Shown here one piece after another: positions 33,850 to 45,330 of a stretch of DNA of 64,000 nt. The position numbers and the translations under genes are program-made. Source of the DNA: Ligula intestinalis (Eukaryota > Platyhelminthes > Cestoda > Diphyllobothriidea > Diphyllobothriidae); contig JAYGXS010000004.1 of the NCBI GenBank assembly GCA_036362985.1, positions 15,409,884 through 15,473,883 of the forward strand. Reading direction: 5' to 3'. The notes beneath the pieces are model-generated. The model had not been told where the DNA came from. It was given only the letters and a program-made list of their open reading frames with translations, and ran no database searches. Position 1 is the first letter of the stretch. Every line of letters starts with the position of its first letter.

Positions 33850-35480
33850 TACCATAGTAATGAGGAGTCGCCCTGGTAACGTCAAGTTCACGAGTATGAA
33901 TCCCCCATGGCCAGTGCAGGATCACACCGGGATGATCTGCATTGCAAATTGCTTCTCACCCTACCCGGCCCGTGGTGCCGTTAGGCAAATGGGCAAAAAT
34001 GTGTGGGGAGTCTGCAAAAAAACATTGACAGGCAATGTGCGGCCACAATGCACATGATGTAAGCCGGGCGTGCCAGATATCATCACATGCGCGGAAACAT
34101 TCGATGCGGCCGGGTACTATTATCTGAACCTTATACCGACACTTTTGTCTTATTGACTAGTAATGAGGAGAAAAGATAAGTAATTTTAAAAACGCCAGTC
34201 ACTTGTAAACGACAGGCGACAGGATACGAGCTAGGGCTGCCCTGGTGTGACTCGCTGTTAGTAATGTAAACCGTTCTGATAGCACTTTATGCAGAGTAGA
34301 CCTCTATTTCACATGAGTTTTACTAGGAGTAAGTGTCATGTGGACTAAAAAATTCAAATTTACAAGAAAACAGTCAGCCATATTTGGATGGTGACAGAAA
34401 AAACGGGTGAAGGACCTTTTTATCTGTAAACTGCATAATTTTTGAGGTAGACTTCTGAGTACAAATAAATATCTTTGATTGAACTACCATCAAACGCTGT
34501 CTTGGATGACTTGCAAACATGTCTATATTTTTCTGCTAATCAAACCACGCCCAAGATGCAGACTAATTAAGCACTTACTTTTCAATTTTACGTTTTAATT
34601 TAACCTTAATGAATGCTAAATGTATGATCCTCTGGTTTCCAAAATACATCCTTGACTTTCCCGATTAAATGCTTACAAATAGTTGCGTTTCAAAATGAAA
34701 ACGCCAGCTTTATTTCCTGGAGGATTTTGGAGGGCACTTATTCCAATTTCTTTCACTCTATCTCTCTCTTTCAGGTTTTTGCTGAGCAACGGTTAATCAT
34801 ATTTCCCCGCGTTGATGCATATTTCCTGTTCACTGTTTAATGTAAAAAGGCCAAACTTGCAGTAAAACAGTAGCTTTCATTTTCTTTTCTGCAGGCTTCT
34901 CCTTTAAAATATTTATGTGGATTTTTTTCAAATTCATTGCATTTTGTTAGGAATGCGCAACCCTTTCCCTACGACGCTATTTCTTCTTCGGCTCTTTCAA
35001 AGTAATATTAGTTGGGGAAAATTTCGTTAAAACGAAAGTGAAATATTTTTCAGAGCAAAATTCACCCTTGTTACAATTTAAAATTTGCAAAGAAACAATT
35101 CGCCCTTTTTAAACACCCGAAAGGTCGCTAGGCACTGACGAGCTGATAAGTTGTTCTTCCTTTCGCTGATCTAATTTTGGTAGAACTGGCGGAAGAAAAA
35201 GGAGCAGAGGAATTGGCACGACCCACAGCGTCGGTGGCTTTTTGATGAATTCGTGAGGAATAAGGCTTAGGTCAACGTGATGAGATTTAACGTAAGATTG
35301 AGGGTAAGCTTAGATAAGGCCAAAGGTTTGTGTTAGTATTTGGATATGTGAAACCGAATATCGTCGAAGAAGATATAGGAACCACTTCAGGCTTCTTAGC
35401 CAAAATAACGATGCAAAAATTAGAAACTGTGGCCCCGCCACTAGTTAGCCCAAGTTGTGGGTACATTGATTCAATGACAC
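33850..35480. other. No gene seen
   Basis: Upstream flank of the Ig-domain gene. No obvious promoter motif or element. Confidence 0.35.
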
Positions 35481-35499
35481 ATTATTCATTGTTAAGAAA

Positions 35500-36250
35500 G
35501 ACCAACTAGAGACACTACAAAAACCTCATCAATTCAACGATTTCTGGAATCAAATTTACGCTGGAAAAAGAAATTAGCAGTAAATTTCCCTTTCTTGATG
35601 TCCTCGTACAGTGTACTACTGATGGAGCGTTTCAGACATCGGTTTACCGCAAAAAGGCATATGCTGATGTCATCCTTCATTACAAGAGCAATTACCCTAT
35701 CACTCACAGACGGAGTGCTGTTATCATCCTAATGAATCGAGCAAGAACGTATTTTTCTAGCTCCAAGCTCTACCAAACCGAATTCAACTACCGATTTCAA
35801 TTGTCTTCAAAAACCGGTTACCCGAGAGAATTTGTGCGCCAAAGTTGGTGAACACTTCCCTATATTAAAAGCGTTTCTGAACTCGTTGAAAGACACCTGA
35901 GGCAGTACCAGATCCAAGTAGCGCACAAACCACCGACCACACTTCGAAATCACCTTGTAAACCCTAAGGGTAGGGTTGGCTATTAAAACAGAACATAAGT
36001 CGTTTATAAATATTATTGCTGCAACTGCGATGCCATTTATTGCGCACAAACAAGAAGATCCGCCTCGACACGCATGCATGAACATAAATTGGCGGTAAAG
36101 AGGCGCGACTGTACTCTGAAATAGACATGCATTAGCTTGAAATTGGGCACAGGTTGGCATGGGACCAAACCCGCATAGTAGGTTCCTGTCCAGATAAAAA
36201 GTCAGTAATTTCTGGAGACCATTAATTCTGACGAATCATGCATCAAAAGG
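35500..36250 (+). pseudogene. PLE fragment: RT C-terminal half, thumb, GIY-YIG
   Basis: The plus strand reads SKFPFLDVLVQCTTDGAFQT then SVYRKKAYADVILHYKSNYP (RT after the YVDD motif), the thumb (TGYPREFVRQSW), SELVERHLRQYQIQVAHKPP, and a GIY-YIG scrap with YCAQTRRSASTRMHEHKLAV. Several stops. It is of the same subfamily as the copies at 1.8 and 37.6 kb. Confidence 0.75.
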
Positions 36251-36439
36251 CACGTTAATTTAGATTCAAAGTGCACTTATCTCAGAAAAGCCTGAAAAAA
36301 GCACCAACCACCACGACAAAGCATTATACATTTTTTGGCACGTTTAAAAATGCGTACTGCTCTTCACATTCCCTCACGTCCGAAGACGACTTGGTGTGCC
36401 ATTGTCGAAAATTAAAATTAACGTTTGTTCCTGTTTCCC

Positions 36440-36560
36440 AAAGAATCTTTTTAACCCACTTTCTGGCTCATTAGCCGTCATCAGCCGGCCATACCCAAAC
36501 GCTGCACCATCCGAGGCTAGAACCCGCAACATTTTTGAGCAAAGTCCAATGTTCTTCAAG
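36440..36560 (-). mobile_element. tRNA-like SINE with class S hammerhead
   Basis: Minus strand: box B-like GCGGGTTCTAGCCTCGG (36527-36511), then GGGTATGGCCGG, then the ribozyme core CTGATGA (36484-36478), C, GGCT-AATG-AGCC, A, GAAA (36463-36460), 25 nt. Core bases and stem II are intact; helix III is unclear. Confidence 0.55.
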
Positions 36561-36717
36561 TGAGTTCGAAAGATCAACAATGTGAGCACACGTTCAGAGC
36601 AAATGAAGACAAGTCGAGCAGAATAACCAGTGTATAATACAATCAGCTGCCTAAACTGATACAGTTGCCCAAATATGTGTTATTGCTATCGTAACTTGTT
36701 GTTACGGTGACTTCCGT

Positions 36718-37170
36718 GTGGTGTCATCGTCTAAATACGCTCTTTGGAATCCTCAAGGAAAACCAAGGAAGAAGGGCGTAAAACTAGAAGGCCCCCCGGC
36801 GGAGAGTTTATTGTGTACAAAACATGGAGTTGCTTTCTCGGGTGGCTGCTGCCACTGGTTGATCTCCAGCCCGCTGTTTGTCCCGCCTCGGGTGGACTGA
36901 CGGTGTCCCCAGAGTCCGTGGGCAACTCACTGCCTTAACTATGGCAGTGGCTTACACGTGTTAGTCAAGTGCGCTCGCTTGTAGCCTGATTGGACGCATT
37001 GGAATAAGGTCACGTGAACAGTTGGCCCTTGAGTAACTGCGACCACTTAGGCACGCGCGTGCGTGTGTCTCCAGTCCAGCCTTTAAGGTCATCGCATGGA
37101 GGTGGTCAGAGCGAAGACACAAGGACATTGTGGCAGCCCTCGTGTTGACAAAGGAATCATTTTCATGGAA
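36718..37170 (+). repeat. Uncharacterised repeat R2, copy 1
   Basis: About 450 bp repeated inverted at 44850-45330. Shared stretches include 'tttgtacacaataaac' variants, 'ccgcctcgggtggac'-like words and 'aaggtcacgtgaacagttgg'. The 3' side contains several CGCGCGTGCGTG-like words. Confidence 0.6.
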
Positions 37171-37925
37171 AGGCATCCTTTCGGAAATAATTAAGTTCAT
37201 TGAGTAAATTTTTGACACTGGATCCCCAGTTCGTCGTCAGACTTGAGAGAAATTTGCTAACAACAGTTAACATTTCAAAGTGCTCATACAGTTATATAGT
37301 CAGTCTGGTGTGGGTGTTAATTGGAGGTTACAATTTGCGGCACATCGTGATGGACATGATTATCAGTCGCAATGCCGTAATGACTAATAGGCAACTGTAA
37401 TTTGAGTTAGTCCGGGGCCAGTCCGGGGTCAGTCCACGTTATCCGGTGTGGATGCTAATTGCGGTTCATGTTGGTCCATGTTTGTCGGCTGCAGTCTTTT
37501 GCACCATTCTTTGAGGTGTTTGTACACTCCGGCTAACTCAATACGCCGGTTGATGCATGAGTCATCGGAGTTCATGGCCTCAAGAAATTCTCGGCCTTTT
37601 TTGGAGGAGCAAACTCAAACGATGCGTGTTTCGTCCCATGCAAAATATGTCCTGTGTCAAGGCAATGCATGGCCACTTCGGAAAAACGGTTATGGCTCTT
37701 CGCTGCCGATTGGTGCTCGCAGATGCGTGCAGAGACTGATCTTCCTGTTTGGCCACAATATACCTTAACACAAGCTTTACATGGCATTTTGTAGATGGCT
37801 TCTTTCTTATCGAGGTAGCTAACCCTATATTTAGGGTGTACTAACTGAGTGTGCAAAGTAGCCATATGTTTGTGCGCCACTTTTATTTGGTGTTTCCGCA
37901 AGTTTCTTTCAACGAGTTCAGACAC
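37145..37925 (-). pseudogene. PLE fragment: GIY-YIG domain and 3' region
   Basis: A minus-strand open frame of 117 codons (37925-37572): MSELVERNLRKHQIKVAHKH, then KKEAIYKMPCKACVKVYCGQ, TGRSVSARICEHQSAAKSHN and an H/C-rich tail. This is the linker and the GIY-YIG core (IYK...VYCGQTGR). Its 3' region (to about 37145) is repeated inverted at 37985-38195, just behind the 5' break. There is no RT. Confidence 0.75.
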
Positions 37926-37984
37926 GTTCCTTATGTAAGGAAGGACTCGCCATGTGTTCGTTTTGGGCGCCTGAGTGAAACTAT

Positions 37985-38195
37985 CCGGCTACAATTAACA
38001 CCCACACCAGACTGATTTTATAACTGTATGAGCACTTTGAAAAGCTAACTGTTGTTAGCAAATTTCGCTCAAGTCTGACGGTAAACTGGGGATCCAGTGT
38101 TGAAATTTACTCAATAAACTTACTTATTACCCAAAGGATGCCTTCCCATGATAATACATTTCTTGGGATGCCTATCTTTCGGTTTATACAAAAAG
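37985..38195 (+). mobile_element. Inverted PLE 3' region
   Basis: The reverse complement matches 37145-37330 ('attaacacccacaccagac', 'ctggggatccagtgttgaa' variants). The result is a PLE fragment flanked by inverted copies of its own 3' region. Confidence 0.7.
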
Positions 38196-38342
38196 AATAA
38201 TTGTGGCAGTCGGTGACAGGCATGACACCTCAAGAGTGCCTGCAATGTTGCTGGCATTTGTTCAGGATAGAGTCCTAACATAACTATCACCAGTTGACGT
38301 GTTGCACGTAACGCTTCATTATATTAATTTAAAGAAGATATA

Positions 38343-40266
38343 CAGGGTTTCCCGAAAAATGTATAAACAGGTTCGATAACTTGTTGTTTATTATAATTTT
38401 ATCATTTCAAAAACGAAAACCAACAGCAGTCGCCAAAGACCATGTAACTTTCATGATTAAAGTTGACTCGGTACATAAGCTTATATTTAGAAACTATTGA
38501 ATTCTCTGAAAGACTTTCAGTAAGTTTACTCGTCATTTTAGTTAGATTCATTAAGATAAATGGCCGTGAATTTTGGGGAAATTGGGAACAGTCTCATATC
38601 GAAGGAATTTCCTATGCTATTACAAAAGAGCGAACCAAACTGCGCGTTAATGTTGATTTAACTATTAAGGAACTCCAAAATAAGTAAAATAGGTATAGAA
38701 GATATCCCTTCCAGAACTGGAAAATTTTGTCGAAAATTGTTCACATTCAAGTGAAGCCACGTTAAAGGCATCACATTTAATTGCAGTTACATTGGATTAT
38801 TTATATTTTAAAATTATGCTAAGCTATCCTGTGAATTTTTTTGGACAAACTGCAGCAACAAAAAGTGTTTGTTTAAATGCACAAATAACGCTTAAATTTC
38901 CTTGAGCAAACGCAAAATATCCAACATGATAACGCGAATTTAAGACAAAGAAGACCTTTTTGAGTGTAATTCGTGTATAAAAAATATGCCTTTTTGTGTA
39001 CTTTACATTCCTCTTTAGCGGTATTTAGAAACGGAACAGACAGTAGAATAATGAGTGTTGCAAAAAATGGCAATGCATTTGGCCGGTTTTTTTAATTCGC
39101 TAGATTATATCAGAAAGTGTAACTAATCCACTTGCGCGAAAAATCATCCACTTAAAATAGAAGTGAAAGGTCTTTGATCTGCGGTCGAATTGAATCATTT
39201 ATTTTCAGGAAACTTCAATAAATTCTCCAAAGTATCAAATTTCATTGTGACATTATGTTGGAAAAAGTTAATATACGCAGAAGTTCGTCAGCCAAATATC
39301 CAATCAAAGCAATTTCTAAGAGGTAAACTTCTTTGGAATGTTTTTTTATTAATCTTAGGAATAGTAGTTTCACAACTCCAGTACGGACAATATTTACACT
39401 CGACAATGTGTTTTGCTGTTTTGAGGCATTTCTGTTTATCAAAAACTTTGCCATTTTCATTAAAACTAATATGGGAATACACTTTATTTCGGTAAATGCT
39501 CTTTATATCTATCTTGGTGTAAACGTCGAACAAATGCAGAATTTATAAATTTATCAAAGAAGACAGGAAAAACAAGGAAAATTATGACACACTATTGATG
39601 ATGACATTCAATATACACTTATCCAGTAAGAGCAAAGTTTATAAATTATTTTGACTGAAGAAAACTTTTCTTCTGTATATAGAAAGTGCTTGCTCCAAGT
39701 TTTCAATTTAACCCAATATCTTTATTTAGTTTTCTAATATATAGCTCTTTTTACGTCTCGAGAACCACATGATTATGGCGAACATTTTGTTTTCCTTTAC
39801 AAACACTTAAGAATTCCTTTAGTTCTTATAAATACTTTATATGGCTAATGCTGTTTATTATTATTTCTTAGTTTTCCTTAATGCATTCGCACTGGTATTC
39901 GAGTAATGATCAAACTTATACAAATTTATGAAAGTTGCGTGGTCTTTGGTGACCATTGTATTTAAAAGTGTCATTTTATTGTTCTTTCACTGCATTTTGA
40001 CTATAGAAACAGTGACTTAACTGATAGAAGCCATTGAACATGAATGCACCCGAACACGAGGAGAATTGTTTTATAGTGTTTACTATCCAATTTCTTTGCG
40101 TAGTCAGCAGTGCCGTGATTGAAATGAACGTCAATTTGAAAACAGTTAGTGAAAAAAGGAATAAAATGACACTGCTAAATATTCATTTATTTGAAAAATA
40201 ACAAAATTATGATCAACACCAAGTTCACAATTATTTAAATCACGTATAGATTTTTGGAACACCCTG
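38343..40266 (+). mobile_element. Tc1/mariner-type DNA transposon, 1.92 kb, decayed
   Basis: The ends are CAGGGTTTCCCGAAAAATG at the left and, inverted, CAGGGTGTTCCAAAAATC at the right, each flanked by TA (38341-38342 and 40267-40268). Similarity of the ends continues with gaps for about 75 bp ('aacttgttg' with 'aacttggtg', 'ataatttt.tcatttca' with its partner). A further inverted subterminal word, ccaaagaccatg(t/c), occurs near 38435 and 39950. The interior has no long frame. The plus strand at about 38905-38960 reads QNIQHDNANLRQRRP, reminiscent of the second catalytic Asp motif of mariner transposases. An internal piece recurs at 61155-61700. Confidence 0.65.
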
Positions 40267-40599
40267 TATATATAGACAAATGCAAGTTCAGGAAATGCGT
40301 AATGACTAGAATGAGCAAAGAAAGTTGTGTAGAAATAAAATTATGACAAAGAGATACCACACTCTTATCCGCAAGCCACGGGTTTCTTGTCCTGCCGGTT
40401 ATGAACGGGAATACTGACGTTCGCTGATGAACGCTCACCGATCTCTAACGAAGTGCTGTTCTGCCTTGAGTCTTATTCTCTGGCCATGACAGCAGCCACA
40501 CAGATGCTTGTAGTCTAGACAGATGGCACTACCAGCAAATAAAACAGAGACTGGACTGGTCATGTCTAGTCGTATTTAGCCGGTTATACGTAACCCCAA

Positions 40600-40770
40600 A
40601 TGGTGCCTGAGCCGAGGTTCAAATTCGTGACCCGTTGAATACGTTACAGCGCAAGTCGCAGATTCGTGCCTCGGGTGGGGTACTACTTGGGATCGGAAAT
40701 GACTAACTGATGACGGCTAACGAGCTGGAAATGACCCTTCTGGTCTCCTTCATCTTTGCCATAACAGTTA
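40600..40770 (+). mobile_element. tRNA-like SINE with class S hammerhead
   Basis: Box B-like GCAGATTCGTGCCTCGG ends at about 40674. The ribozyme is CTGATGA (40707-40713), C, GGCT-AACG-AGCT, G, GAAA (40728-40731), 25 nt. Helix III can form as GACC/GGTC around a CTTCT loop just after the core. Core bases are intact. Confidence 0.55.
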
Positions 40771-41609
40771 GGTTTCACTTTCATAGCTTTGAGGTTCCTA
40801 AACTTCTTGTACGCATTTCCTTTTGAATAACTTGAGGCTGGCAACTTATTTGCAACTGGCTGACTTGTAATAGTCTTCTGTTTTAGACAGGTGGAGAAAC
40901 CTACGGTGAGCATTTTGTTGACAAAATCTGAAGGGCCACATTAAATTACCAATTTTTCAAATTCTAACAGGAGAGCGTGAGAATTCATTAAAGGAATCAG
41001 TTGAACCGAACGCTTTTTTGAATGAGTGTCTCTCAAGGGCCACTGCAGTCATTAAAATTCAGCTAAGAGAAACTTTAAAGTATTGCAAAAACATGCGTAT
41101 TTAATGAAGTGAAATGTCAAAGCTACATACCGCTTGAAGTTGGTTTTACAGTTTGCTTGTACCAGTTCACATAGTGATCCTATATAGGTAATGCGTCGCT
41201 ACTGCAAAATTTATTCACCACCCGCCTATGTATGACAACTTGGCATGTTCTCCTTCGTGCGTAGTATGAATATTTTATTACCAAAGGCTTGGTTTTGGGT
41301 GTGTGAGAGGGAGTTAGTTTAGACGACCTGAAGGCTTCCCATAGCTCGCAAGCGGCATTTATTTCATCTGATACTTAGCACATAGCTGATTAATAGGTTA
41401 TGGACAATGTTGCAGTAGTTTATTTGTAAACTTGTGAGGCGTGTCCCTGACTGCGTTGATATCGGGACAATGGCGTCATCAGTTTTTATTACCCATGGCC
41501 TGCGGTTATAAATTTTGTAGTTAAACTGATTCCCCTTCAGTTCATCAAAGGGTCACTTCTACTTTATAGCAAAGAGGTTTGCAAGAAACAGTTTCACTAA
41601 ATACTTCAA

Positions 41610-42300
41610 CAGATGACTCACCTGCAGTTCTCACCGCAAAAAGGTTTTGTGTCTATTCGTTAAACATTGGAAGCAGATGTGACAGTATAAAGATCGCGAA
41701 CCTTCAAAGCAGCGAAAGTTTGGGGTTTGTTCTCAACCAACCCAGTCCTGCATGACAAAGGTAACGATAGGCTGCCAGCTTAGACCACTTTCATGTGCGT
41801 ATGCTCATTTACTTCTCCTGTGGAGCAGGTTACATTGGTCGTGCGAGTCACCGTTTATCCAACGGAATATGGGAGCACCTCCCAACATGGCTGGCCAAAA
41901 GTGAAGTCAGAAGTACCAACAGCGACATCCTTGTCCACATGGTTGACTCCGGATATCGTGTGGACCCTAGCGAAACCTTAAAGGTAATTTATAATGTCCC
42001 GCAAAACTACCCAAGGTCTCTAGGTCAGCTTTTGCTAGCAGCAGCAGAAGCAACCGTGATCCGGTTCAGGAAGGCAGTTTTTTTAGCGCACAAGAACCTC
42101 CTGCGGTCCCCGAGCTTGGCATGGCCACGACAGTTCCCCCGTCGGTTCCAACAGCCGCAGCAAACGCTGGAGCAAGCCGCAAGCTTGGCATGGCCAACGG
42201 TTACATAACTACCCGCATCTGTCCGCGCGTTCTCCCCCTTCCACCTCCAACCTTTCCGGATCCAACAAACCCTCATTGCTTCGCAACCAGCCGAGTTTTA
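41610..42300 (+). pseudogene. PLE fragment: GIY-YIG domain and tail
   Basis: Plus-strand frame from about 41795: LIYFSCGAGYIGRASHRLSN, then GIWEHLPTWLAKSEVRSTNS and DILVHMVDSGYRVDPSETLK. It is closely related to the 10.9-12.4 kb protein (SFTCSCGAGYIGRTTRRLEK...). Upstream, 41610-41790 gives a degraded SPAVLTAKRFCVYSLN, matching VTLTAEKKDVFIRLPFL. The GYIG and Arg are kept, and the tail is Pro-rich. Confidence 0.75.
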
Positions 42301-42559
42301 TCCACCCCCAGTTCCCCTCCCTTGTTCCTATGGCCAATTTGCCCGTAATGACGAACACCATTCCAGCACGTTGCTTGATACCCCCTCCTTATATAAATGT
42401 AATGGCCTGAGCAGAATTTATCGAAAGCTGCGTATGCTCAGCAGACCTTCTTCTGAAATCTCTGATGGGACTATTTGCAATTTTGAGTCAAAAAGCCAAA
42501 CCTGCTGGCTCGCAGAAATCTTATTTTTCATTCATTTGAGCTTTCGATTTCTTATCAGA

Positions 42560-42802
42560 GTCCACGTTACAGGTGCAGCTGCGAGACATTCTCCATACCG
42601 AGAAGCAGCGACATACGAACAGCTTTGTTTCCTACACCGATGTGTTCGTGAGGGACTGGCGCCGAAGAGCCAACATTACAAAACTCCAGTAAATACTGAG
42701 TTAAGCAGCAAGGTTATTGTTAGGAGGGCCCAACACTCACGCCGTCATCGAGACACGATAACAAAGAGGGAACACGCGAGACCGCCGCTGACCAGGTCCT
42801 GA
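42560..42802 (+). pseudogene. PLE N-terminal domain fragment
   Basis: The plus strand reads EAATYEQLCFLHRCVREGLA, then PKSQHYKTPVNTELSSKVIV and RRAQHSRRHRDTITKRE. I recognise this as the PLE N-terminal region ('FLHRC..EGL.PK......PVN'). It lies just after a PLE C-terminus, so N-terminus follows C-terminus in a tandem, as PLEs often insert. Confidence 0.5.
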
Positions 42803-43514
42803 GGTCACGCATGACAAGGGCCATGAAAATAAACATTCACGTGCACGCGTCACCGAGGGCGCGACCAGCCACCTGAGGACACGATGGCTGGAGGCGTGAT
42901 GGCTACCTTTAGAGGCCACTCGTAGAGAGCCAATAGGGAATGAAGACTACTGGTCCTTAAATATGCTGCCACCGCTGAAGGCGGCACTCTGTTGCTAGAG
43001 ACGTTGCCAACGACCCGAGATTCTGCTGCTAGTGACACGGGACACGGGGGCTAGAGACAGGGAACGCTGTTGGCGGAGACAACGACAGAACACAAGCTGC
43101 TGACGGACACAGAAGACAAGTTGCTGGACACACCGGAAACAGAACTGATGCACTAGTAGAATTGACAGTAAAGTACTATCTGCTATCCTGTTCTGCCTTC
43201 TCTTCCTTACACATAACTGGGGGACATAACCCGTGCTGACACAGGAACACACAAGTTTATAAAAGTTATGCAACGACTTTACAAGCAAATGACACGGGTA
43301 TTGACCAAAAACTGCTACCACTGCCGCCTACGCAAGTACTGGACCGTATTCGAAACAAAAAGGGAGCGGAGTGCACGACATAGTTGGGTGTTAGTTAGCT
43401 TGACTGGACAGAATCGATGCTGGCAGAACTGATACAAGGAGAAAATGCAGGAACTAAGACCAGAAGTAAGGAAATTAAATCACGAATCAGAAACAAACGA
43501 AAATATGGTCTTGA

Positions 43515-43740
43515 GAAGTAGAAGACAACTCGATCGCTGGGACAATAGGTTTATTCGCCTGATGTCATCGTCTTGTTCTCAATTACTTCGTAAGACTCGC
43601 ATGCTCGCTTGTTTTAGAAAATATGGTCTATCGCCCAGGCAGTTGAGTAAACAAGAACTAAGAGCGTTGAGTAATGAAGCCAGCTTTAATACTGCCGATC
43701 CTAAGCCAGCTGAATTTATCGCCACACTATAAACCATGTT
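43515..43740 (+). mobile_element. PLE end and 5' region
   Basis: GAAGACAACTCGATCGCTGGGACAA (43519 onward, complement of the terminal word) meets CGCATGCTCGCTTG, a 5'-region word also seen near 18.27 and 47.73 kb. It may be two ends fused. Confidence 0.4.
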
Positions 43741-44422
43741 AGGAGGAACCAACGCAACCAACGAGACGAAGCACGCCCCGCACCAGAACGTCATCTTCCT
43801 ATTAGTGACGAATGTACCCGCATCCAAAATTTAACCCCTAGAAGAGGGAGCGAGGAACGAGGTGACAAGGGAAGAGCAACCGTCGGATGTACGGCATCGA
43901 TTACAAAGGGAAGGCGCAGGTCCATCTGGACGACCAGCAGTTCTACAAACTCACGCCTTTCTCACGGGCTAAATCGATTACTATTCAGCTTACAGGACTC
44001 CTGAACTGATTTATATGCACGAATGTGATATCACAAAACGACTGGCGATAGACTTAGGAAAAAGACACGATACGACCCGAGTCTACGAACTGCCTAAAAT
44101 CTTCAAGCTCAAGGTTCCCCTTAAGTTAATCATTGCGCTCGAAAACTAAACTTTCTCTGAGATGGGTCGAGGACTGTAGTCAATTCGGCCTCCCGATTCC
44201 CGGCCGTCATCCGAGGAAGAACGGTATCTTTTGAGATTGTTTCATTACTCACGTCTATCCCAACGGATTGAGCACGGAAGACTCTACGCGACCGATTCGA
44301 GGAGAAATAAGGTGAATCGAGTGTCCTCTAAAAATGGACAGTCAAAGGCTTTTTCAATTTCAATAGTAATATTCTACCATTAACATTGAAAAAGACGAGT
44401 AGATCAAATAGATGCCGACATG

Positions 44423-44475
44423 AAAAAGAAGATGCGATCACTGGAACAGTGATCACATCTTCTTCTTCAGAACTG
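44423..44475. repeat. Palindrome of two PLE termini
   Basis: GATGCGATCACTG, GAA, CAGTGATCACATC with GAAGAA/TTCTTC arms on each side. The right arm runs into a 5'-region word also found at 57.67 kb ('actgctacctggaactcg' with one change). Two element ends are fused head to head over a 3-bp centre. Confidence 0.6.
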
Positions 44476-44849
44476 CTGCCTGGAACTCGTATATTCTCCT
44501 CTATTGAGATGCCGACACGTTTCCCAATATGTTGTCTTAAAGCTTCAAAAGGTCACCTTTAACCGATACTAACCTGCGTTCTGGCGCCTATGCGCGAAAC
44601 CTACGTTCGCTATGATTAACTAGAGCAGCTTCGCAGACTTCCTAAACCTAATTAATGGCATCTTCACCGACCTCCAATTCACAAGGAGAGAAGAGAACAC
44701 CGATCAGCCACCTTAAGTTGACGTCCTCCGCACACGCCAACCTAGTGTAGGTTTCGGTCCCAAGGTGCAATAAAAGGCGAATAAGACACATCAGCGCTCA
44801 ACTACCATATAAAATGTTAGGAGTTTAGCCTGACCAAATGCTAGCAACA

Positions 44850-45330
44850 CTGTAGGCTCTCCTAAGGCGTCATGCCTGCCCCAAGGTTCTTGTGTCTTCT
44901 CATTCACCGCCTTTTCACGATAACCTTAAAGGCTGGACCAGACGCACGCACGCGCGTTAAAGCACGTGCCCAAATGGTCACAGTCCCTTAAAAGCCAACT
45001 GTTCGCGTGACCTTATCTTAATGCGTTCAACGATGCCACAAGCGAACGCGCTTGACAATCTCTTACAAGATACTGTCACTTCTCAGACACTGAGTTTTAA
45101 CATGGACTAGGAGGACACCGCCAGTGCGCTCCCGATTGCCGGGTTTGCCCGAGGCGGGACAAGCAGCGCGCTTGAGATCAACCAGCGGCAACTGCCACCG
45201 GAAAAAGCAACTCCGGGTTTTGTACACAATAAACACTCCTACGGGTGGATTCCAAAGTTACGCCCCCCTTACTCTCTTCTTTCTTGGGGATTCCAAAGGG
45301 CCTAATTAGACGGTTACACCACTGATGTCA
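44850..45330 (-). repeat. Repeat R2, copy 2, inverted
   Basis: Inverse copy of 36718-37170, about 75-80% alike by eye. Confidence 0.6.

Noticed and set aside
42820..43240. LTR with primer-binding site (AACTGGGGGACATAACC)
   Set aside because: Suggestive, but there is no second LTR, no gag or pol, and the neighbourhood is PLE.
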